This document shows positions 8,996 to 17,894 of a DNA stretch of 62,935 bases, one piece after another (the first letter of the stretch is position 1; each line of letters opens with the position of its first letter). A program made the translations under genes and the position numbers. The notes under the pieces are model-generated. The model did no database searches. It worked only from the letters and a program-made list of their open reading frames with translations, and was not told the origin of the DNA. The stretch spans positions 1 to 62,935 of the forward strand of contig CACKRG010000007.1 in NCBI GenBank assembly GCA_902602515.1. Reading direction: 5' to 3'. The stretch comes from an uncultured Alphaproteobacteria bacterium (GTDB lineage Bacteria > Pseudomonadota > Alphaproteobacteria > HIMB59 > GCA-002718135).

Positions 8996-9735
8996 TACTG
9001 AAATTTTTGAAATCCATCTTTTTCTATTTCAGCTGCAACTTCTGCGCCCCCTGATTTTACAATAGAACCATTTACCATGACATGAACATAATCTGGCTTA
9101 ATGTAGTCCAGAAGTTTTTGATAATGAGTAATTATTAAAAAAGAATTATCTTCTGTTTTAAGTCTGTTAACACCATCGGTCACAATTTTAAGAGCATCAA
9201 TATCGAGTCCAGAGTCAGTTTCATCTAGAATTGCTAAGTCTGGATTTAGAATACTCATTTGTAAAATTTCGTAACGTTTTTTTTCACCGCCAGAAAATCC
9301 AGTGTTAACTGAGCGTTTAAGCATATCAATACTGATTCCCAATTCATTAGCTTTACTTTTTAGCAGTTTGGCAAATGATAGATTATCAATCTCTTCTTCA
9401 TTCATACGTTTCTTTTTTGAATTAATTGCAGAGTGTAAAAAAGGGGTAATATTTACGCCAGGTATTTCAACTGGATATTGAAAGGCTAAAAACATACCCT
9501 CTTGTGCCCTTTCTTCAATATTTAGTTCTAACAAATCATTATCTTTGAAATTAACTTTTCCATTTAAGATTTCGTAATCCTCTTTACCTGCTAGAACATT
9601 TGCTAATGTGCTTTTCCCAGAACCATTTGGTCCCATAATTGCATGAACCTCACCTTTATTAATTTTTAAGTTAAGACTATTTAGAATATTTTTATTTTCA
9701 ATTCTAACTGATAAATTATTGATATCTAAAAACAT
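8995..9735 (-). CDS. sufC: SufC, ABC-type ATPase of the Fe-S scaffold
   Basis: A 246-aa ABC ATPase without membrane partner. Walker A is GPNGSGKST (35-43), the signature FSGGEKKR (147-154) is the SufC-specific form, and Walker B runs into DETDSGLD (171-178). SufC drives conformational change in the SufBD scaffold. It is one base from sufB and overlaps sufD by one base. Confidence 0.97.
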   Translation of the reverse strand: MFLDINNLSVRIENKNILNSLNLKINKGEVHAIMGPNGSGKSTLANVLAGKEDYEILNGKVNFKDNDLLELNIEERAQEGMFLAFQYPVEIPGVNITPFLHSAINSKKKRMNEEEIDNLSFAKLLKSKANELGISIDMLKRSVNTGFSGGEKKRYEILQMSILNPDLAILDETDSGLDIDALKIVTDGVNRLKTEDNSFLIITHYQKLLDYIKPDYVHVMVNGSIVKSGGAEVAAEIEKDGFQKFQ

Positions 9736-9736
9736 A

Positions 9737-11188
9737 CTAACCTACACTTCCCTCAAGAGAAATAGAAACAAGTTTTTGTGCTTCCACAGCAAATTCCATT
9801 GGAAGTTCTTGTAAGACTTGTTTGCAAAAACCATTTACAATTAAGGAGACAGCTTCTTCATGACTTAAGCCTCGTTGTCTACAGTAATAAAGCTGATCTT
9901 CATTTATTTTAGAAGTTGAAGCTTCGTGCTCAATTACTGCAGTATTATTTTTTGAGTCAATATAAGGGACTGTGTGTGCTCCACATTGATTCCCTACTAA
10001 TAATGAGTCGCATTGAGTATAGTTTCTTGCCTTATCTGCTTTTCTTAAAAAAGAAACCTCGCCCCTATAAGTATTTTGAGATTTGCCAAGTGAAATACCT
10101 TTTGATATTATTTTGCTTTTAGTGTTTTTACCTATATGTGTCATTTTTGTACCTGTATCAGCCTGTTGAAAATTGTTTGTTATTGCAACAGAATAGAATT
10201 CTCCAATTGAGTTATCTCCTTTTAAAATACAACTCGGATACTTCCATGTTATTGCAGAACCAGTTTCTACCTGTGTCCAAGATATCTTGCTATTTTTTCC
10301 TGCACAAAGACCTCTTTTTGTTACGAAGTTGTATATACCACCTTTACCATTCTCATCACCTGGATACCAATTCTGAACAGTAGAATATTTTATTTCTGCA
10401 TCTTCTAAGGCAATTAATTCTACGTTGGCTGCGTGTAATTGATTATCATCTCTTTTAGGAGCGGTACAACCTTCTAAATAACTAACGTAACTTCCTTTAT
10501 CAGCAATAATAAGCGTTCTTTCAAATTGACCAGTATTTTCTGCATTTATTCTAAAATATGTTGATAATTCCATTGGGCATTTAACACCTTCTGGAATGTA
10601 CACAAAAGAGCCATCTGTAAACACTGCTGAATTTAGTGCTGAGAATGAATGGTCTCCTGGAGGAATAACCGAGCCTAAATATTTTTTTACTAAATCAGGA
10701 TGTTTTTGAATTGCTTCCCCAATAGAGCAAAAAATTATTCCTAGTTTTTCTAGTTCACCTTTATAAGTTGTTGCTACTGAAACACTATCAAAAACAACGT
10801 CTACTGCTACTCCAGCCAATACTTTTTGTTCTTCTAGAGGAATTCCTAACTTATTGTAAGTTTCAATTAATTTTGGATCAACTTCACTTAAATCCTTAGG
10901 TTTTTTTTCAAAATTTTTAGGTGCTGAATAGTAATAAATATTTTGGTAGTCAATTTTTGGGAAATCTAAATTAGCCCATTCTGGCTCTTTCATTTTATTC
11001 CACTTTGCGAAAGAATTAAGCCTCCAATCTAGCATCCATTTGGGCTCATTCTTTTTTGATGAAATATATTTTATTATATCTTCATTTAAGCCTTTTTTTG
11101 GCTTATCTGTTTCTATGTCAGTAACAAAACCGTATTTGTACTTATTTTTGCTGTACGTGTCTAAAGCATTAAGAGTTTCCGAGTTCAC
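9737..11188 (-). CDS. sufB: SufB, Fe-S scaffold subunit
   Basis: At 483 aa this is full-length SufB. Recognisable blocks are [45 protein letters not shown] and the C-terminal [19 protein letters not shown]. The protein is the main cluster-assembly subunit of SufBC2D. The start is GTG at 11188; the ATG two bases earlier is out of frame and stops at once. It is the first suf gene, 82 bases after mnmA. No IscR or SufR repressor gene precedes it, unlike many suf operons. Confidence 0.97.
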   Translation of the reverse strand: MNSETLNALDTYSKNKYKYGFVTDIETDKPKKGLNEDIIKYISSKKNEPKWMLDWRLNSFAKWNKMKEPEWANLDFPKIDYQNIYYYSAPKNFEKKPKDLSEVDPKLIETYNKLGIPLEEQKVLAGVAVDVVFDSVSVATTYKGELEKLGIIFCSIGEAIQKHPDLVKKYLGSVIPPGDHSFSALNSAVFTDGSFVYIPEGVKCPMELSTYFRINAENTGQFERTLIIADKGSYVSYLEGCTAPKRDDNQLHAANVELIALEDAEIKYSTVQNWYPGDENGKGGIYNFVTKRGLCAGKNSKISWTQVETGSAITWKYPSCILKGDNSIGEFYSVAITNNFQQADTGTKMTHIGKNTKSKIISKGISLGKSQNTYRGEVSFLRKADKARNYTQCDSLLVGNQCGAHTVPYIDSKNNTAVIEHEASTSKINEDQLYYCRQRGLSHEEAVSLIVNGFCKQVLQELPMEFAVEAQKLVSISLEGSVG

Positions 11189-11244
11189 ATATTATCATCT
11201 AATTCATTAATTTAAAAAATCTAGTTAAATCAACAAATATTAAG

Positions 11245-11270
11245 CAAATTTAGAACCGATTTTAAATTTG
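11245..11270. repeat. Inverted repeat between mnmA and sufB
   Basis: Perfect 8-base arms CAAATTTA and TAAATTTG are separated by 10 bases, directly after the mnmA stop and upstream of sufB. A U-tract does not follow on the minus strand, so it is a poor rho-independent terminator. It could be an operator for an Fe-responsive regulator (Rrf2 family) or simply AT-rich chance. Confidence 0.35.
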
Positions 11271-12362
11271 TTAAGTTATCCAACCACCCCCAAGTAATTG
11301 GTCATTTTTATAAAAAACACAAGCCTGACCTGGAGATGTACCTTCTAATTTTGTATCAAATGAGAAAGTGCCAGAATCTTTCTTTATATCTAGCACTCCT
11401 GGTAAATCTTGTTGTGTTGATCTAATTTTTGCGGTGCAATTGAGTTTGTTTTGAGAAATATTTCCACCTAGCCAATTAACATTTTTGAAACTAATAATGT
11501 TTTTCTTTAGCTTTTCTTTTGGTCCTAAAGTTATAGAATTATCAACTTTATCAATATTAACAACATATAATGGTTCTTTTGAGCCACTTATCCCAATACC
11601 TTTTCTCTGTCCTACAGTATAATTTATTATTCCATTGTGAGTACCAATTATATTATGATCTATATCTAAAATATTTCCTTTTTTAACAGTTTCCGGATTT
11701 AAATTATTAATTAAACTTCTATAAGAATCGGATGTAACAAAACAAATATCCTGACTATCTGGTTTATCACTTACATCTAATTCATATTTAGCAGCTAAAT
11801 TCCGTATTTCAGTTTTTTTATAATTACCTAATGGAAATCTTACATAGTTTAGCTGTTCTTGCAAAGTTGCAAAAAGAAAAAAACTTTGATCTTTAGTGAG
11901 ATCTTTTGCTTTGTGCAAACTTGCGTTAGTCAAAGTGCCTTTCCTAATTGCATAATGACCAGTAACTAAAGCATCAGCACCAATTTTTTTTGATTCATTT
12001 AGTAAGTCACTAAATTTTACAGTTTCATTGCATTTTACACATGGTAATGGAGTCTCACCCTTGGAATAAGAATTAACGAAATTTTCAATTACGCCTTCAT
12101 AGAATTTATTTTGATAATCTAAAACAATGTGTTTAAAATCATTCTTAAGTGCAACTTTTTTTGCATCTTCAATATCAACTCCCGCACAGCAAGATTTATT
12201 TTTTGAAACACTTGAATTATTATAAAGTTTCAAAGTAATGCCTATTACATCATATCCTTCTTTTTTGAGCATTACGGCAGCAACTGAGCTATCTACTCCT
12301 CCAGACATAGCTACTACTACTTTTGTATCCTTTTCAGACTTATTAAAACCAAGAGAATTCAT
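11271..12362 (-). CDS. mnmA: tRNA-uridine 2-sulfurtransferase MnmA
   Basis: A 363-aa enzyme that makes 2-thiouridine at position 34 of Glu, Gln and Lys tRNAs. It has the PP-loop SGGVDSSV (20-27), the nucleophile Cys111 in PCVKCNETVKF, and the second catalytic Cys207 in SQDICFV. TGHYA (135-139) and the C-terminal GTSPGQACVFY are also typical. It is divergent from the alpha/beta hydrolase gene and directly upstream of the suf operon, a link between two sulfur-transfer processes. Confidence 0.96.
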   Translation of the reverse strand: MNSLGFNKSEKDTKVVVAMSGGVDSSVAAVMLKKEGYDVIGITLKLYNNSSVSKNKSCCAGVDIEDAKKVALKNDFKHIVLDYQNKFYEGVIENFVNSYSKGETPLPCVKCNETVKFSDLLNESKKIGADALVTGHYAIRKGTLTNASLHKAKDLTKDQSFFLFATLQEQLNYVRFPLGNYKKTEIRNLAAKYELDVSDKPDSQDICFVTSDSYRSLINNLNPETVKKGNILDIDHNIIGTHNGIINYTVGQRKGIGISGSKEPLYVVNIDKVDNSITLGPKEKLKKNIISFKNVNWLGGNISQNKLNCTAKIRSTQQDLPGVLDIKKDSGTFSFDTKLEGTSPGQACVFYKNDQLLGGGWIT

Positions 12363-12418
12363 ATATTTAAAATATCTATATTTACAAAATCATATAAGTT
12401 CAATATTAGCTTTATCAA

Positions 12419-13069
12419 ATGGTAGACTTATTAATTCCTGGCCCAGAGGGTAAAATTGAGGCAAAATATTCTCATAACAATAATGATGATTCTCCAATTG
12501 TTATAATTCTTCATCCAGATCCATCAAAAGGTGGAACAATGCATACAAAGATCATTTTTAAACTCTATAAATTTTTTATTGAATCTGGTTTTTCAACAAT
12601 AAGGTTTAACTTTCGGGGTGTTGGGAAAAGTGAAGGTGTATTTGATAACGGTGAGGGTGAACTAAGTGATGCAGCATGTGTATTAGACTGGCTTCAGCAA
12701 TACAATACAAATTCAAAGATTTGTTGGGTTGCAGGTTTTTCTTTTGGTGCTTGGATTGCAATGCAACTATTAATGAGAAGACCTGAGATTAATGGTTTTA
12801 TAAGTGTATCACCTCCTGCAAATTTACGAGATTTTAGTTTTTTAGCTCCATGCCCCTCATCAGGTTTAATAGTTCATGGTGATAAAGATCATATTGCTTC
12901 TTTTGACTCAACAAAAATTCTTGTAGAAAAATTACAAAAACAAAAAAAAGTTGATATTAAATTTAAATCCATAAAAGGCGCTGATCACTTTTATGAAAAT
13001 TTTTCTTCTGAATTTGAAAATACAATAAAAGGATACATTAATCAAACTCTGGAAAATTCTAAAATTTAA
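12419..13069 (+). CDS. Alpha/beta hydrolase superfamily protein
   Basis: A 216-aa single-domain hydrolase. The nucleophile elbow is GFSFGA with Ser108; the acid is in HGDKDHI (Asp155 or Asp157); the catalytic His is His190 in GADHFY. LHPDPSKGGTMHTKI (31-45) and RFNFRGVGKSEG (62-73) form the oxyanion-hole region and are typical of a widespread proteobacterial family of small serine hydrolases with no assigned substrate. It ends one base before tyrS, suggesting co-transcription. Confidence 0.85.
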   Translation: MVDLLIPGPEGKIEAKYSHNNNDDSPIVIILHPDPSKGGTMHTKIIFKLYKFFIESGFSTIRFNFRGVGKSEGVFDNGEGELSDAACVLDWLQQYNTNSKICWVAGFSFGAWIAMQLLMRRPEINGFISVSPPANLRDFSFLAPCPSSGLIVHGDKDHIASFDSTKILVEKLQKQKKVDIKFKSIKGADHFYENFSSEFENTIKGYINQTLENSKI

Positions 13070-14308
13070 ATGAAGATAAAATCAGATTTCATTAATGAAA
13101 TAAAATCAAGAGGTTTTATTTATCAAGCATCAGAAATTAATGATCTTGATATGATTATGAGCAAAAAAAAAATTGGCGGGTATATTGGTTTTGATATAAC
13201 AAACGATAGTCTTCACATAGGGAGTTTAGTTCAGCTTATGTTATTACACTGGCTAGATTATTATGACCATAAAGCGATAGCTCTAGTAGGTGGAGGAACT
13301 ACGCTCGTTGGTGACCCATCTGGAAAAGATACTTCAAGAAAAATTTTAAATAAAGAAGATATTGATAAAAATATATCTAATATAAAAAAAATATTTAAAA
13401 GATTTATTAATTTAAAAAAAAATTCATTAGTAATTAATAATTATGATTGGTTGTCTAATATTAATTATATTAATTTTTTAAGAGAAATTGGTTCGAAAAT
13501 TACACTAAATAAAATGTTAACTTTTGAATCAATAAAGAATAGATTAGATAGAGAACAACCCTTAACAGTTTTAGAATTTAACTATATGCTGCTTCAGGCA
13601 TATGATTTTTACTATTTAAATAAGAACTATAATTGTATTTTACAAATGGGTGGATCTGATCAATGGGGCAACATACTTAGTGGTATAGATTTAATTAGGA
13701 AAATTAGTAAAGAGAAGGCTTTTGGAATTACATCTCCTTTAATAACAAATCCAGATGGGTCAAAAATGGGTAAAACAGCAGATGGAGCTGTTTGGTTAGA
13801 TGAAAAAAAACTATCAAATCATAACTTCTATCAATTTTGGAGAAATGTTGATGATAATAATGTAATAAAATTTCTATATCTTTTCACAAAAATTCCCATT
13901 GATGAAATAAAAAAACTATCTTTATTAAAAGATAAAGAAATAAATGAAGCAAAAAAAATCCTTGCTTATGAAGTAACCAAACTTGTTAGAGGAGAAAAAG
14001 AGGCTGAAGAAGCAAAAGAGATTGCAAATAATCTATTTCAGTCAAATATCTTAGATGAAAGAATTAATAACTATAGTATTAAAACAAGTCATATCGTAAA
14101 TAATACTTTTTCAATTGTGGATGCAATTGAAAAGTTAAATCTAGTAAAAAGTAGAAGTGAAATAAAAAGATTAATAAAATCAAATGGAGTAAAGGTTAAT
14201 GATACAATTTATAGTTTCGCAGATTACTCATTGGTGTCTTTTAAAAATTTTAAAGAAATAAAAATTTCCATAGGAAAGAAAAAAATAGGTATAATAAAAC
14301 TAACATAA
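13070..14308 (+). CDS. tyrS: Tyrosyl-tRNA synthetase
   Basis: A 412-aa class I synthetase that charges tRNA-Tyr. The HIGH motif appears as LHIGS (48-52) and the KMSKS loop as KMGKT (232-236); MGGSDQWGN (193-201) is the tyrosine/ATP site. A C-terminal S4-like RNA-binding domain covers about residues 345-400. It follows the hydrolase gene without spacer and converges on prfB with 7 bases between stops. Confidence 0.97.
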   Translation: MKIKSDFINEIKSRGFIYQASEINDLDMIMSKKKIGGYIGFDITNDSLHIGSLVQLMLLHWLDYYDHKAIALVGGGTTLVGDPSGKDTSRKILNKEDIDKNISNIKKIFKRFINLKKNSLVINNYDWLSNINYINFLREIGSKITLNKMLTFESIKNRLDREQPLTVLEFNYMLLQAYDFYYLNKNYNCILQMGGSDQWGNILSGIDLIRKISKEKAFGITSPLITNPDGSKMGKTADGAVWLDEKKLSNHNFYQFWRNVDDNNVIKFLYLFTKIPIDEIKKLSLLKDKEINEAKKILAYEVTKLVRGEKEAEEAKEIANNLFQSNILDERINNYSIKTSHIVNNTFSIVDAIEKLNLVKSRSEIKRLIKSNGVKVNDTIYSFADYSLVSFKNFKEIKISIGKKKIGIIKLT

Positions 14309-14315
14309 ATAAAAA

Positions 14316-15414
14316 TTAGATTGTTAAAGATAATTCTAAAAATTTTTTTATATCACCATCTAAAACTTCAGTAACATTAGAAGTCTCATAGTTAGTTCTA
14401 AGATCTTTTATTAACTTATAAGGATGTAGTACATAAGATCTGATCTGATTACCCCATCCAATTTCTTTCTTTTCTTGATTTATTTGACTTTCTTTTTCTT
14501 TTCTTTTCTGCAATTCTAACTCAAATAATCTTGATTTAAGCATATTCAATGCGTTCGATTTATTTTTATGTTGAGATCTATCGTTTTGACACTGAACAAC
14601 AATATTAGATGGAAGATGTGTAATTCTAACTGCACTATCAGTTTTATTTACATGTTGACCACCAGCACCTGATGCTCTGTAGGTATCAATTCTTAAGTCA
14701 GAGTCATTTAAATCAATTTCAATTTTATCATCAACTTCCGGATACACCCAAACACTAGCAAAACTAGTATGCCTTCTTTTATTGCTATCAAATGGCGAGA
14801 TTCTTACTAACCTATGAATACCACTTTCTCTTTTGAGCCATCCATATGTAAATTCTTTGGAAATTTTTATAATACATGATTTTATTCCAGCCTCTTCTCC
14901 TCTTGTTTCTTGCAGTAATATTACTTTACAATCTTTTTGAGATTCAGCCCATCTTATGTACATTCTTTGAAGCATTTCTGCCCAATCTTGACTTTCTGTA
15001 CCGCCAGCACCAGCATGAATTTCCAAAAAAGCACTGTAATGATCGGCTTCTTCATTCAATAAATTTAGATATCTAAGAGAATTAGATAATTGTAGCACTC
15101 GTTGAGTTTCCTCCAACAATTCATTGATAAAATTGATGTCCTTTTCTTTTATCGCTAAATCGTAAAACTCTTCTATTGATTTTATTGAACTTTCTAATTT
15201 ATTATAATCTTCAATTTTTTTTTGCTTGAGTTTTAAGTCTTGAAATATATTTTTTGCATCTTTTTTCTGCCATATATTAGGATCTGATGTCTTCTCTTTA
15301 AGAACAATAATTTCACTTTTAATTAATTTGTAGTCAAACCCCCCTCCTTATAAGACTAAAGTTTGATCTTATTTCATTTAAGTTTTTTAGAATTAGTTCT
15401 TTTTTATCTATCAT
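14316..15414 (-). CDS. prfB: Peptide chain release factor 2, expressed through a +1 frameshift
   Basis: The main frame covers the GGQ domain, with RASGAGGQHVNKTDSAVRI and the stop-codon-reading SPF motif in VRISPFDSNKRR, both RF2-specific. The N-terminal domain is found only if reading starts at ATG 15414 in another frame: 26 sense codons are followed by an in-frame TGA at 15336-15334, and a +1 shift there joins DYKLIKSEIIVLKEK to the rest. RF2 autoregulates by this recoding, since low RF2 favours the shift at UGA. The total of about 366 aa equals the usual RF2 length. It is followed upstream on the same strand by no other gene and lies 5 bases from the mrcA stop. Confidence 0.93.
15333..15348 (-). 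promoter_or_regulatory. prfB programmed +1 frameshift site
   Basis: On the minus strand the site reads AGGAGG GGG GTT TGA C. A Shine-Dalgarno-like AGGAGG sits three bases upstream of the P-site codon, followed by UGA C, exactly the spacing of the classic RF2 site. The usual slippery codon CUU is replaced by GUU. The run of six G is a homopolymer; one G fewer would make prfB a single open frame. Confidence 0.8.
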
Positions 15415-15419
15415 AACAA

Positions 15420-17765
15420 TTACTGTAATAGACCACCTGTGCCTGAAATGGAATTATTTTTAATATTATCAATATTATCTAATATTTCAAAATTATTATT
15501 ATAAGGTTCTGTGCCCAAAATGTATGGCTCTAAAATGCTATCCTGCTTATTTGAAGGTAACCCAGATTTAGGATTAATTCTGACAAAACTTAATCCTGAT
15601 GGTATTCTAAATGGTATGTTTATTGCATTTATATTAATTTTATTAGAAAATTTTTTAAAAATTGGAACAGCTACTGAAGAGCCTGTTTGTTTATAGCCAA
15701 GAGATTTTGGTTGATCAAATCCTACATATACACCTACCACAATATCTGGTGTATAGCCTATAAACCAAGCATCCTTGTTTTCATTTGTTGTTCCTGTTTT
15801 TCCCGCTATTGTTACATTTAATTCATTTAAATTTTTTGCTGTACCTCTTTTAACAACGCCTTCCATCATCGACGTTATTTGATAGGCGATTTTAGGATCA
15901 ATAACAAATTTATTTTTATTTAAAATTTTTGGAATTTCTATATTTCTTAAATCTATTGTATCTATATTACATGTAGGGCAACTTTTTCTATTTGAATTGA
16001 ATATCACTTTACCTTCTTTTGAAAAAATAGTTGATACTATTTTTGGTTGAATTTCAATTCCGCCATTTGCAATCATTGCATAAGCATTTGTTATGTCTAA
16101 CAATGATATAACTCCTGAACCGAGAGACATTGATAATTGTTCGTTAACTCCATCATCTATTCCAAAATCACTTAATGTTTTAAGTATTTTTTTCATTCCT
16201 ATTTTATCTGCCAACCTAACAGTCATTAAATTTCTTGATTTTTCTATCCCCGTTCTCATTGTAGTTAATCCGTAAAATTCTTCAGTATAATTTGCAGGTT
16301 TCCATTTTGGTAAACCAGGTCCTTGATCAACTACATAAGGAGCGTCTAAAATAAGTGTTGATGGAGTATAGCCCTCATTCAATGCTGCCATGTATACAAA
16401 AGGTTTAAATGCTGATCCTGGCTGTCTTTTTGCTTGAACAGCTCTATTAAATTCACTTAATTTGAAACTAAAACCTCCTGACAGAGCTAAAACATCACCA
16501 TTGTGAGGATTAATTACAACAATTGCCCCATTTACTTCAGGTATTTGTCTTATTATGGCATTATTATTTATTATTTCAATAAATACTATATCACCTTTTT
16601 TAAATGCTTCATTTTTAAGCCAGATATTGTCATAATGGTTTAAATTAATATTATAATCTTTATTAAAATGATCTTTTGCAATTAATTTATTTTTATTATT
16701 TTCTAAAATAATAACTGGTATCCATCTATTTACAAATGGATTAAATTCATTGAATTTTTGTTGATTTTGATTAAAATTAGAAAGTGTATAATTTCCTAAA
16801 ATTCCTCTCCACCCTCTTTTTTTATCATAATCAATTATTCCTTCTTGTAAACTTTGATCAGCAAAATTTTGTATGTTAGAATTTATTGATGTTTTTATAA
16901 TTAAACCATCAGAATATAATTGATTTGTTCCATATTCTTTAAACAGTTTTTTTCTAATTTCTTCATAGTAATAATCAGCTTTTAAAAAGTAATTTTCAGT
17001 ACGTTTGTAAATTTTTATAGACTTATTTTTATATTCAAGATCTTTTAAATTTATATATCTATTTTTAAACATTCTGTCCATTACCCAATTTCTTCTATCA
17101 ATAGCACTTTTGTAATTTTTTATTGGATGATAGTTATTTGGAGCTTTAGGTAATGCGGCCAAGAAAGCTACCTCATGTAATTCAAGCTCATCAATAGACT
17201 TGTTAAAATAATTTAAACTTGCTGTACCAATTCCATAAGATCCAAATCCCAAATAAATGTCATTTAGGTAAAGTTCTAGAATTTTGTCTTTAGTTAAAAT
17301 ATTCTCTATTCTTATTGCTAAAATAATTTCTTTAAATTTTCTTTCATAACTAATTTCATTTGTTAGTAATAAATTTTTAACTACTTGTTGAGTTATGGTG
17401 GAGGCGCCAACAACTCTTTTATTATTTGAAATATTAATTATGTTAGTAATAGATGCTCTTAAAATCGCAAAGAAATCTACTCCAAAGTGATTATAGAAAT
17501 TCTTATCTTCTGCGGAAATAAAAGCTTGTTTAACTTGGTTTGGGATTCTCTCAATTGGAATAAATATTCTCTCTTCTAAGTAAAAACTTTTTAAAAGAAG
17601 TCCGTCAGCACTGTAAATTCTTGAAGATAAATTAGGTTGATAATTAATTATTTTTTCATAAGAAGGTAATTGAGGTGAAAATTTCCATAATAAAAAAATT
17701 AAAAAAAATGATGAGAAAAATATAAATAAAAACATAAAAACAAGAGCTATTTTGATCAATTTCAT
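15420..17765 (-). CDS. mrcA: Bifunctional penicillin-binding protein 1A
   Basis: A 781-aa class A PBP that polymerises and cross-links peptidoglycan. It has a signal-anchor helix (residues 5-29), then the GT51 transglycosylase domain with EDKNFYNHFG (86-95) and STITQQVVKN (122-131), and an OB-like region. The transpeptidase follows with SxxK SAFK (451-454), SxN SRN (510-512) and KTGTT (655-659). It is transcribed away from rne, with a 129-base shared upstream region, and is followed by prfB. Confidence 0.95.
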   Translation of the reverse strand: MKLIKIALVFMFLFIFFSSFFLIFLLWKFSPQLPSYEKIINYQPNLSSRIYSADGLLLKSFYLEERIFIPIERIPNQVKQAFISAEDKNFYNHFGVDFFAILRASITNIINISNNKRVVGASTITQQVVKNLLLTNEISYERKFKEIILAIRIENILTKDKILELYLNDIYLGFGSYGIGTASLNYFNKSIDELELHEVAFLAALPKAPNNYHPIKNYKSAIDRRNWVMDRMFKNRYINLKDLEYKNKSIKIYKRTENYFLKADYYYEEIRKKLFKEYGTNQLYSDGLIIKTSINSNIQNFADQSLQEGIIDYDKKRGWRGILGNYTLSNFNQNQQKFNEFNPFVNRWIPVIILENNKNKLIAKDHFNKDYNINLNHYDNIWLKNEAFKKGDIVFIEIINNNAIIRQIPEVNGAIVVINPHNGDVLALSGGFSFKLSEFNRAVQAKRQPGSAFKPFVYMAALNEGYTPSTLILDAPYVVDQGPGLPKWKPANYTEEFYGLTTMRTGIEKSRNLMTVRLADKIGMKKILKTLSDFGIDDGVNEQLSMSLGSGVISLLDITNAYAMIANGGIEIQPKIVSTIFSKEGKVIFNSNRKSCPTCNIDTIDLRNIEIPKILNKNKFVIDPKIAYQITSMMEGVVKRGTAKNLNELNVTIAGKTGTTNENKDAWFIGYTPDIVVGVYVGFDQPKSLGYKQTGSSVAVPIFKKFSNKININAINIPFRIPSGLSFVRINPKSGLPSNKQDSILEPYILGTEPYNNNFEILDNIDNIKNNSISGTGGLLQ

Positions 17766-17894
17766 AATAAAAATGTTTAATTAATAATAATGTACATTGT
17801 GAAATAGTTAAAAATATGACATTAGACAAAAAATATACAAATACACAGAAAAAATGATTTTTAATCAAAAAAAATTTTATGGAGTTTCGGCTAT

